DNA of 64,000 nucleotides from positions 1,550,001 to 1,614,000 of the forward strand of contig NZ_CP025096.1 of NCBI RefSeq assembly GCF_002831565.1, read 5' to 3'. A program made the translations under genes and the position numbers. Position 1 is the stretch's first letter; the number at the start of each line of letters is the position of its first letter. Origin of the DNA: Spirosoma pollinicola (lineage in GTDB: Bacteria > Bacteroidota > Bacteroidia > Cytophagales > Spirosomataceae). The notes below the pieces were generated by a model that saw only the letters and a program-made list of their open reading frames with translations, was not told the origin of the DNA and did not search any database. Positions 19,042-26,819 of this stretch are shown here, in pieces.

Positions 19042-19428
19042 ATGAAGTCAATTGTTGCACTACTACTGGCCGGTCTGATGTTGGGAAGCAGCTTGCTCCC
19101 CGGTTTCAGTATTGACCAATCGGCCAAGTGGGTCGAGCTGGTGCAGCATTACGACCAACACCGCCGGGCCGATACGCATCTGGGCTTCCTGGATTTTCTG
19201 GCTATGCATTACGGGGCCAATTCTGAGCATCAGAAACACCCCAATCACAGCCATCAGAACTTACCGACGAGCGGGCATGTCGTGCCTGTATTCTCACCCA
19301 ACGTTGTTCGCCTTCATTTTTCCTCGGCTATCAGCACTATTTTGCTCAGCAAGGCCGATTTTTTCAGCAAGGCCGATCTGTATTCCTTTTTAGGGGTATT
19401 CTCCCTCATTAATCCGCCCCGACGGTAA
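19042..19428 (+). CDS. Small His-rich exported protein of efflux locus
   Basis: A 128-residue protein with an N-terminal hydrophobic segment (SIVALLLAGLMLGSSLLPG) that acts as signal peptide or anchor. A His-rich stretch follows, with His at 36, 40, 46, 56, 63, 66, 69, 71 and 79, for example SEHQKHPNHSHQ. The C-terminal third is hydrophobic. It precedes the CusA/CzcA-type pump by 177 bases on the same strand, so a role in binding or sensing periplasmic copper, silver, zinc or similar ions is likely. No named family was recognised. Confidence 0.65.
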   Translation: MKSIVALLLAGLMLGSSLLPGFSIDQSAKWVELVQHYDQHRRADTHLGFLDFLAMHYGANSEHQKHPNHSHQNLPTSGHVVPVFSPNVVRLHFSSAISTILLSKADFFSKADLYSFLGVFSLINPPRR

Positions 19429-19605
19429 GACTCCGGCTTTTGTAAGCCTCTTTGCGCCCGTTCGGCTGCATTATTCGCCCTGATTGGGCCAGTTTCTCTA
19501 TTTCATATCTCCAGAAATAAACTGACGCTCAGGCGTTAGCGGTCCGTATTTCGTATGCATCTGTACGCCCGACAGATAGCTGCTATCTGACTATTATCCT
19601 ATCTT

Positions 19606-22600
19606 ATGTTAAACGCAATCATTCAATTCTCCATCCGCAACAAGCTGATTATCGGCCTGTTTTCTATAGCCCTGGTGCTTTGGGGCGGCTGGTCGGCTAC
19701 GCAGCTACCTATTGATGCCGTTCCCGACATCACCAATAATCAGGTACAGGTCATTACCAGTAGCCCGTCATTGGCTGCCGAAGATATCGAACGTCTGGTG
19801 ACGTTTCCCGTTGAAGTAAGCTTGTCAAATATTCCCGATCTGGTCGAAATTCGCTCGTTTTCACGCTTTGGATTGTCAATTGTTACGGTGGTTTTTACCG
19901 ATGCTACCGACGTTTACTGGGCCAGACAACAAATTGCTGAGCGACTACAGAATGTAGTCAATCAGATTCCGCCGGGTGTGGGTGTGCCGGTAATGGCACC
20001 CGTAACAACGGGACTGGGCGAGATTTTCCAATATACAGTTGCTCCAAAGAAAGGTTATGAATCGAAATACTCATTAACTGATCTGCGCACGATTCAGGAT
20101 TGGACCATTCGGCGCGGGCTGTTGGGTACGCCCGGTGTGGCCGATGTGAGCGGTTTCGGGGGGCTGATGAAACAGTACGAAATTGCGGTTGACCCCGACC
20201 GGCTGCGTAGTCTCGGGATCACTATTACCGAAATTTTTACGGCCTTACAGCAGAACAACCAGAATACGGGCGGTGCGTACATCGACAAAAAACCGAATGC
20301 TTACTTTATCCGCTCCGATGGCCTGATCAGTTCGACCAACGACATAGCCGACATCGTCATTCATTTGAATGCACAAGGATTACCCGTACGGGTTCGCGAT
20401 GTGGCCGGGGTGACAATGGGCTCGGCGGTTCGTTACGGGGCTGTTACCCGAAATGGCACAGGCGAAACCGTTGGTGCCGTTGTGATGATGATCAAAGGCG
20501 AAAATTCGTCGGCAGTGATCAAGCGAGTCAAAACCAAAATTGCCGAGATTCAGAAAACTCTGCCCGAGGGCGTTCAGATTGTGCCGTTTCTGGACCGCAC
20601 AAAAATGGTGGATAGTGCCATTGGTACTGTTGAACGCAATTTGCTGGAGGGTGCCGCCATTGTCATTTTTGTGCTTGTTTTGCTGCTGGGAAATTTCAGG
20701 GCTGGTTTTGTCGTGGCCTCGGTAATTCCACTGGCGTTGCTGTTTGCCATTTCGATGATGAATCTGTTTGGCGTATCGGGCAATCTCATGAGTCTGGGGG
20801 CTATTGACTTCGGCCTCATTGTGGATGGGGCCGTTATTATTGTTGAAGCAACCCTGCACCACATTACTCTTCGAAACAAGGATAAGACCCTCACGCAGGA
20901 TGAAATGGATGACGAGGTGTTCCTCTCGGCGGCTCGGATACGCTCTTCGGCGGCTTTTGGGGAGATCATTATCCTGATTGTGTACCTGCCAATTCTGGCA
21001 TTGTCGGGCATTGAAGGCAAGATGTTCCGGCCAATGGCGCTGACAGTGGCTTTCGCTATTCTGGGCGCGTTTATTCTGTCGATTACCTATGTGCCCATGA
21101 TTTCGGCCCTGATGCTGGACAAGAAAATCGTTCATAAAGAAACGTTTTCGGATAAGATCATGAAACGCCTGTATCGCTTTTATGAGCCAGTGCTCTTACG
21201 CGCCTTAAAGCATCGGCTACTGATTTTGCTGAGTGCAGTAGCTATGTTAGGGCTGGCGGTTTTTCTTTTCAGCCGGATGGGGGGTGAATTTATTCCGCAA
21301 CTGGATGAGGGCGATTTTGCCGTTGACACCCGAACGCTAACCGGTAGCTCCCTGTCTGAAACGGTCGATGCGACTCTGAAAGCCGAACGGATTTTGCTCA
21401 ACCAATTCCCCGAAGTGGAACAGGTAGTGGCCAAAATTGGCTCCGGCGAGATACCAACCGACCCGATGGCCATCGAAGCCGCCGATCAGATGGTTATTTT
21501 GAAGCCTAAAGATGAATGGACATCGGCAACCACGCGCGACGAACTGGCCGAAAAAATGGCCAAAGCCCTGTCGGTTATTCCGGGCGTGACCTTTGGTTTT
21601 CAGCAGCCGGTGCAAATGCGGTTTAACGAGTTGATGACAGGAGCGCGTCAGGATGTGGCGCTGAAAATATATGGCGACGACCTAACGCAACTGACAAAAC
21701 TGGCCGCCGAAGTGGGACGGCTGATTCCCACCATCAGCGGAGCGCAGGATTTATATGTGGAACAGGTTGGGGGATTGTCGCAGATTCTGATCAAACTCGA
21801 CCGGGCGCAGATTGCCAAATTCGGCTTAAACGTGTCTGATGTGAACCGGATTATCAATACAGCATTTGCGGGCCAGTCGGCGGGGCTGGTTTTCGAAGGT
21901 GAAAAACGGTTTGATCTGGTTGTTCGACTTGCCGCCGACAAACGGCAGAGTGTGGATGATATTCGGAATATGTACATCGCCACGCCAGCCGGACCAATGG
22001 GTCCAGCCGGTCAGATTCCGCTCAGTCAGGTAGCCACAGTCACGATGGAGCAGGCACCCAATCAAATTCAGCGCGACAACACGCACCGGCGCATTACGCT
22101 GGGGTTCAACGTGCGCGGTCGTGATGTAGAAAGTATAGTGGCTGAATTACAGCAAAAGGTGGGGCAGAAAATCAAGTTTCCACCCGGCTATTACATTACC
22201 TACGGAGGGCAATTTCAAAATCTGGTCGATGCCAAAAAACGCCTGACTATTGCCGTTCCAATTGCCCTGGCCCTGATTTTCGCGTTACTCTTTTTTACGT
22301 TCAACTCAATTCGGCAGAGCTTACTGATTTTCATGGCCATTCCGATGGCGGCCATTGGCGGGGTCTTTGCCTTGCTTCTGCGCGATATGCCTTTCAGTAT
22401 CTCGGCGGGTGTGGGTTTCATCGCTTTGTTTGGTGTTTCGGTACTCAACGGCATTGTCCTGATCGCCGAATTCAACCGACTTCGTCACGAGGAAGGGCTT
22501 ACCGACATGGTTGAAATTATACGACAGGGGGCTGAGGTTCGATTACGTCCCGTAATCATGACTGCACTGGTGGCTTCCTTTGGGTTTATTCCGATGGCTA

Positions 22601-24012
22601 TCTCTAATTCGGCAGGGGCGGAGGTGCAGAAACCACTGGCCACTGTGGTTATCGGCGGCTTGCTTACAGCTACACTGCTCACACTCATTGTATTACCTAT
22701 TCTGTATTCGCTGATGGAAAAGAAAGCGGTTGAAAAAGAAGCGAAAGCTGCCACTAAGAAATCGCCAGTTGTTACGACAATTGTCCTGTTAACTCTTCTG
22801 GCAATAGGTGTTAAGTCGCAGGCGCAAGGTGTGCAGATGCAAACCATCACCCTCGATCAGGCACTTCAACAGGCTGGTAGCCGAAACACACAGCTACAGA
22901 TTGCGGGTCTGGGGGTAAACCAGCAACAAGCGTTGCGCAGAACGGCTTATGATGCCGGTCGACTATCGGCAACGGCCATGCTGGGTCAATACAATAGTCG
23001 CCGGTTTGATAATAACCTGACCGTTACGCAATCCATTCCGAATCCAACACTGATGCGCCGACTGGCCAGTTTGAATGACGAGACGGTAGCCGGTCGGGAA
23101 GCGGGCGTGCTGGTGACGCGCAATGATGTACAGTATCAGGTTAAGTCGGCCTATTACGATCTGACTTACCTTTACCAGAAAAGCCAACTTTTTCGGCAGC
23201 AGGATACCGTTCTGACCGAATTCGTTCAGGCGGCCAATCTCCGCTTCAAAACCGGCGAAACAGGCAGTCTGGAGAAAGCGACCGCCGAAAGCCAACTGGC
23301 CGACCAGCGGGTACGATTGGCGCAGAATGAGGCCAGTCGGGTGGGGGCCCGTACCCGGTTACAGACGCTACTCAACAGCCAAACGCCTATAGACGCATCC
23401 GATCAGGCACCGGTGAAGTTGTCGCTTCAGGTTCCTACGGATACGGCCAGCCTCAGACAAAATCCGCTTTTGCGTCAGTTAACCCAGCAAATCAGGGTGG
23501 CTCAGCAAACCCGACTGGTTGAACAGGCTCGGTTAAAACCCGATTTTCTGGTCGGGCTGTTTTCGCAAACGCTTGTTGGTAATCAATTGATTGACGGGCA
23601 GGAGTTATATTTTGGGCCGGGCTACCGGTTCAATGGGGGGCAGGTTGGTATTTCGTTGCCCTTGCTGGGACAGGCGCAAAAAGCCCGGATAAATGCCGCC
23701 CGTATTGGTGAGCAAATCGCCCAGACTGAGTTGCAGCAGCAGCAATTTGCCCTAAGTCAGCAGGTAACGCAGGCAGTGCAGCAATATGAAGCCTATCGCA
23801 ATGCGCTCACCTATTATGAACAGAACGGCCTAAATCAGGCCAGTCTGATTCAAAACAACGCCCGACGTGCGTTTAGCAGTGGCGATATTGGCTATGTGGA
23901 GTTCTCACTGGCGCTTCAGCAAGCCCTTACCATCCGGTCAAACTACCTTGATCTGCTTAACCAATACAACCAATCAGTTCTTTACATCAACTACCTGATG
24001 GGCAACTCCTAA
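19606..24012 (+). CDS. CusA/CzcA-type RND metal efflux pump fused to TolC-like channel
   Basis: A 1468-residue fusion. Residues 1 to about 1045 form a heavy-metal RND proton antiporter with two large periplasmic loops and twelve membrane helices; the signature DFGLIVDGAVIIVE with helix-4 acidic residues is present, as are SSAAFGEIIILIVYLPIL and GVSVLNGIVLIAEF. After a basic stretch, residues 1055-1074 form a hydrophobic segment ending SQAQ that looks like an internal signal peptide. Residues from about 1076 form a TolC-like outer-membrane efflux protein with two coiled-coil halves. The adaptor gene follows by 26 bases. The ion (Cu/Ag or Co/Zn/Cd) is not settled. Confidence 0.92.
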   Translation: MLNAIIQFSIRNKLIIGLFSIALVLWGGWSATQLPIDAVPDITNNQVQVITSSPSLAAEDIERLVTFPVEVSLSNIPDLVEIRSFSRFGLSIVTVVFTDATDVYWARQQIAERLQNVVNQIPPGVGVPVMAPVTTGLGEIFQYTVAPKKGYESKYSLTDLRTIQDWTIRRGLLGTPGVADVSGFGGLMKQYEIAVDPDRLRSLGITITEIFTALQQNNQNTGGAYIDKKPNAYFIRSDGLISSTNDIADIVIHLNAQGLPVRVRDVAGVTMGSAVRYGAVTRNGTGETVGAVVMMIKGENSSAVIKRVKTKIAEIQKTLPEGVQIVPFLDRTKMVDSAIGTVERNLLEGAAIVIFVLVLLLGNFRAGFVVASVIPLALLFAISMMNLFGVSGNLMSLGAIDFGLIVDGAVIIVEATLHHITLRNKDKTLTQDEMDDEVFLSAARIRSSAAFGEIIILIVYLPILALSGIEGKMFRPMALTVAFAILGAFILSITYVPMISALMLDKKIVHKETFSDKIMKRLYRFYEPVLLRALKHRLLILLSAVAMLGLAVFLFSRMGGEFIPQLDEGDFAVDTRTLTGSSLSETVDATLKAERILLNQFPEVEQVVAKIGSGEIPTDPMAIEAADQMVILKPKDEWTSATTRDELAEKMAKALSVIPGVTFGFQQPVQMRFNELMTGARQDVALKIYGDDLTQLTKLAAEVGRLIPTISGAQDLYVEQVGGLSQILIKLDRAQIAKFGLNVSDVNRIINTAFAGQSAGLVFEGEKRFDLVVRLAADKRQSVDDIRNMYIATPAGPMGPAGQIPLSQVATVTMEQAPNQIQRDNTHRRITLGFNVRGRDVESIVAELQQKVGQKIKFPPGYYITYGGQFQNLVDAKKRLTIAVPIALALIFALLFFTFNSIRQSLLIFMAIPMAAIGGVFALLLRDMPFSISAGVGFIALFGVSVLNGIVLIAEFNRLRHEEGLTDMVEIIRQGAEVRLRPVIMTALVASFGFIPMAISNSAGAEVQKPLATVVIGGLLTATLLTLIVLPILYSLMEKKAVEKEAKAATKKSPVVTTIVLLTLLAIGVKSQAQGVQMQTITLDQALQQAGSRNTQLQIAGLGVNQQQALRRTAYDAGRLSATAMLGQYNSRRFDNNLTVTQSIPNPTLMRRLASLNDETVAGREAGVLVTRNDVQYQVKSAYYDLTYLYQKSQLFRQQDTVLTEFVQAANLRFKTGETGSLEKATAESQLADQRVRLAQNEASRVGARTRLQTLLNSQTPIDASDQAPVKLSLQVPTDTASLRQNPLLRQLTQQIRVAQQTRLVEQARLKPDFLVGLFSQTLVGNQLIDGQELYFGPGYRFNGGQVGISLPLLGQAQKARINAARIGEQIAQTELQQQQFALSQQVTQAVQQYEAYRNALTYYEQNGLNQASLIQNNARRAFSSGDIGYVEFSLALQQALTIRSNYLDLLNQYNQSVLYINYLMGNS

Positions 24013-24038
24013 GCCCATCGCCATTCATTCGCACTCCT

Positions 24039-25280
24039 ATGAATTCTCCAATAGTAATACGTTATTCCGTTCGCGTTGCCGTTTTGTTCGTCAGCGTGGT
24101 AGTCAGTTTGTCGGCTTGTAAATCGGGCAACTCGCCGGAAGATGGCGGGCAAACCACGGCCGAGGCAAAATCGCCAACGACGACTAAAGATTCCAGTCAG
24201 AAAGAGACTCCCAACGGGCCGGTCGTGGTTTCGTTGAGTAAGGCTCAGTACGACATGGCCGCTATTCAGTTAGGGCAACCTAGCCTGAAACCGCTTAGTG
24301 CTACGCTAAAAGTTAACGGAGTTTTGGATGTACCCGCCCAGAATCTGGTGTCGGTATCAGTGCCTGTGGGGGGCTATGTCCGTCAAATTCAGCTTGAGCC
24401 GGGCATGCGGGTACGCAAAGGGCAAACGCTGGTCGTTCTCGAAAACCCTGAATATATCCAGCTCCAGCAGGATTATCTGGATACCAAAGCCAAACTGGAA
24501 TTTGCCGACCTTGAGTTTGCCCGTCAGCAGGAATTAAGCCGGGATAATGTCAATGCGCTGAAGATATTCCAGCAGGTTCGGTCTAACCGGCAAAGCCTGC
24601 AGGCGCAACTGGCTGGCATGGCCCAGCGACTAACCATTTTGCACATCAACCCCGCCACATTGACTCCCGAACGCCTGACACGTACCATTACAGTGCCCTC
24701 GCCCGTGTCGGGATACATTACCGATGTGCCTACAAACAATGGTCGCTTTGTGAATCCGTCTGATGTGGTGGCGCAGATTACCAACGTTGATCACCTTCAC
24801 GTTCGATTGAGCATATTTGAAAAAGACATAACCCGTATTCATACTGGTCAGGTAGTTCGCTTTGGCATGGGGGGCGACGTAACGCTGGAACATCAGGGCA
24901 CGATTTTTCTGATCGGCAAATCCATTGCTGCCGATCGCACCATTTCGGTGCTGGCTCACCCGGAGGGCGATGCCACTCATTACATTCCGGGGGGCTATAT
25001 AACCGGTCAGGTCGACATAAAAACGCAGCCATTGCCCGCTTTGCCCGAATCGGCCATTATTGGATATGGCGGTAAGTCATATGTGTACGTGCTTGAACGC
25101 AGGGATACAAAAACAGGCGAGTATCATTTTCGACAGGTGGAGGTGAAAACAGGTGTTCGTGAGAACGGTTATATCGCTGTCACGTTACCCAGTGATATTG
25201 ACCCGCAAAAAACGCCAATCGTCATTAACGGCGGTTACGGGTTGCTGTCAAAATTGAATAATAGCGAAGAGGAGGAATAG
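24039..25280 (+). CDS. RND efflux periplasmic adaptor (CusB/CzcB family)
   Basis: A 413-residue membrane-fusion protein linking the inner-membrane pump to its outer-membrane channel. It is a lipoprotein: the lipobox LSAC places the acylated Cys at residue 27, followed by a Ser/Thr/Lys-rich linker. A lipoyl-like half motif (SVPVGGYVRQIQLEPGMRVRKG), an alpha-hairpin near residues 145-185, then ITVPSPVSGYITDVPTNNGRFV and a beta-barrel domain follow in the usual order. It is the second pump gene in the operon. It ends just before two inverted repeats that likely close the transcript. Confidence 0.9.
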   Translation: MNSPIVIRYSVRVAVLFVSVVVSLSACKSGNSPEDGGQTTAEAKSPTTTKDSSQKETPNGPVVVSLSKAQYDMAAIQLGQPSLKPLSATLKVNGVLDVPAQNLVSVSVPVGGYVRQIQLEPGMRVRKGQTLVVLENPEYIQLQQDYLDTKAKLEFADLEFARQQELSRDNVNALKIFQQVRSNRQSLQAQLAGMAQRLTILHINPATLTPERLTRTITVPSPVSGYITDVPTNNGRFVNPSDVVAQITNVDHLHVRLSIFEKDITRIHTGQVVRFGMGGDVTLEHQGTIFLIGKSIAADRTISVLAHPEGDATHYIPGGYITGQVDIKTQPLPALPESAIIGYGGKSYVYVLERRDTKTGEYHFRQVEVKTGVRENGYIAVTLPSDIDPQKTPIVINGGYGLLSKLNNSEEEE

Positions 25281-25290
25281 GGAGATGCCG

Positions 25291-25370
25291 GACGTTTTTT
25301 TGACAGTATTAACAGGATGGGCAAGATTTTTGGTTAATAAAAACCCTGTCCATTTTGTCAAAAAAACGTC
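25291..25370. repeat. Inverted repeat downstream of efflux operon
   Basis: Arms 25291-25305 and 25356-25370 are perfect 15-bp complements (GACGTTTTTTTGACA). It begins 10 bases after the adaptor stop. With the next hairpin at 25437 it forms a double barrier to read-through in the 434-base gap 25281-25714, which otherwise holds only the promoter of the next gene. Confidence 0.75.
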
Positions 25371-25436
25371 TGGACATTACTGAATTTTTGAGCATCACAG
25401 CGCAGCCAGTCACAGCGGTGAACGGTTGACAGCTCG

Positions 25437-25519
25437 AAAAAAATAATCACATCGGCACTACGTGCATAACGGTTCCCATTGAGCCTTTATGTATTTAGTG
25501 CCGATGTGGTTATTTTTTT
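25437..25519 (+). terminator. Hairpin terminator with A and T tracts
   Basis: Arms 25437-25460 and 25496-25519 are 24-bp complements with one mismatch, an A7 tract on the left and a T tract on the right, and a 35-base loop. The core is ATCGGCACTA. It suits termination of the metal-efflux transcript; the mirror A/T tracts would let it work in both directions. Confidence 0.7.
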
Positions 25520-25714
25520 TTGTTTGAATTAGTGATTGACTATCAGCGATTTGTGTTAAAGCGCTTTAGGAGAATAGCGTCCTGAAAAGATTTTTTTTAG
25601 CCCTCATGCAACCTCAATACAGCCTTCTTACATCTTCCTGTCAACTAACACAAAGAATACAACCACAAGAATAGACAACGTCAATTTTCCTAAACCCTTA
25701 CTTTGATTACAGCC

Positions 25715-26440
25715 ATGAAAACGGTCAAACACCTCCTCACCACAGCTCTTATCGCTGCTTCTGTCGCTTCATTTGCTCAAACGACTACGGTTACCATTAC
25801 TACCGATTCAACTGTGTCAACGACTCGCCCTCGTAAAACAATTGAGCGTGTTACCTCCGATTTTAGTGTCTATGTCGGTCTGAACAATTTCGCCGGATCG
25901 CTGCCAACGGGCTACGATTTCAACCCGATCGGTTCGCGCTTTGTCGCCCTGTCCTGGCAGAAACGCATTCCGCTTCTGGTGAAAGGCGCTACTAAACTTC
26001 GGCTGGTGGCTGGTCCCGAAGTGGCCTGGAACAACTTTATGTTCGAGCGCTCTTCCGAAGCAGGACGTAACATGCTGGTCGAGCGTAACAACCAGCTCAG
26101 TATCGAACAGGCTGATGTTGACCTGCACAAATCGAAACTCGTAACGGCTCAACTCAATTTGCCCGTCATGGTCAATGTAGCGTTTCGGTCGGGCCTGACA
26201 CTGGGCGTAGGTGCTTACGCTGGTATCCGGTTGGACAGTTATACGAAGGTGAGACCCGAAGGTGGCTCAACAGTACGCACGCATGGTTCCTACAACCTGA
26301 ATCCTGTTCGCTGGGGCCTGACAACCGAACTGGGTTTCCGGGGCACCTCTAAGTTATTCTTTCGTTACGAACCCAGCAGCGCATTCCGCTCAGGTCAAGG
26401 TCCAGATGCAAGCGTGTGGGCAGTGGGGGTGAAACTATGA
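25715..26440 (+). CDS. Outer-membrane beta-barrel protein
   Basis: A secreted protein of about 241 residues. The ATG at 25715 starts a signal peptide (MKTVKHLLTTALIAASVAS then FAQ), followed by a Thr-rich linker (TTTVTITTDSTVSTTRP). Eight or so amphipathic strands follow, such as LVTAQLNLPVMVNVAFRSG, LTLGVGAYAGIRLDS and VRWGLTTELGFRGTSKLFF, with an aromatic-poor C-terminal strand SVWAVGVKL. This is the porin-like 'outer membrane beta-barrel' class of Bacteroidota; the function is unknown. It is monocistronic, flanked by inverted repeats on both sides. Confidence 0.7.
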   Translation: MKTVKHLLTTALIAASVASFAQTTTVTITTDSTVSTTRPRKTIERVTSDFSVYVGLNNFAGSLPTGYDFNPIGSRFVALSWQKRIPLLVKGATKLRLVAGPEVAWNNFMFERSSEAGRNMLVERNNQLSIEQADVDLHKSKLVTAQLNLPVMVNVAFRSGLTLGVGAYAGIRLDSYTKVRPEGGSTVRTHGSYNLNPVRWGLTTELGFRGTSKLFFRYEPSSAFRSGQGPDASVWAVGVKL

Positions 26441-26621
26441 CCGGGATTTTAACAAGATTTAAACGATTTTTCAAGATTACTGGCAAGATTTAAAATCTTG
26501 TAAGTCTTGTCGATCCGGCAGGAGTTCTACGAAGCCGCCCAGTGGTTCAGACATTGACCGGAGCAATCTGACAGCAAAGCGATAATCTTGAAAAATCTTT
26601 TGAATCTTGTTAAAATCCCGG
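26441..26621. repeat. Long inverted repeat, 39-bp arms, 103-base loop
   Basis: Arms 26441-26479 and 26583-26621 pair over 39 bp with 2 mismatches. The left arm starts at the first base after the stop codon of the barrel gene. The words AAGATT and its complement recur in and beside the arms. It fills half of the 379-base gap 26441-26819; the remainder should carry the promoter of the TonB-type receptor gene. Confidence 0.88.
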
Positions 26622-26819
26622 TTCGGATATGCAACGGTTCCCCATTCTCTTGTGTCTTTCTCCTGAATTCCCTTCACAATTACTAATTCCCCGTTAAAAT
26701 CCGCTTATCCTGCCGTTCAGACCGCTTGTGTAAGAACAGGTACTTTGTGATGCCCACTACCTACCTTTACATTGTACTTCTGAACGGAAGAACAGCAACC
26801 TCCTGAAAAGTCTATTATT

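Noticed and set aside
20380..21135. 251-codon minus-strand ORF inside the RND pump gene
   Set aside because: Lies wholly antisense to a clearly conserved transporter sequence; its His/Asn/Gln-rich translation has no motif and reflects the complement of hydrophobic codons.
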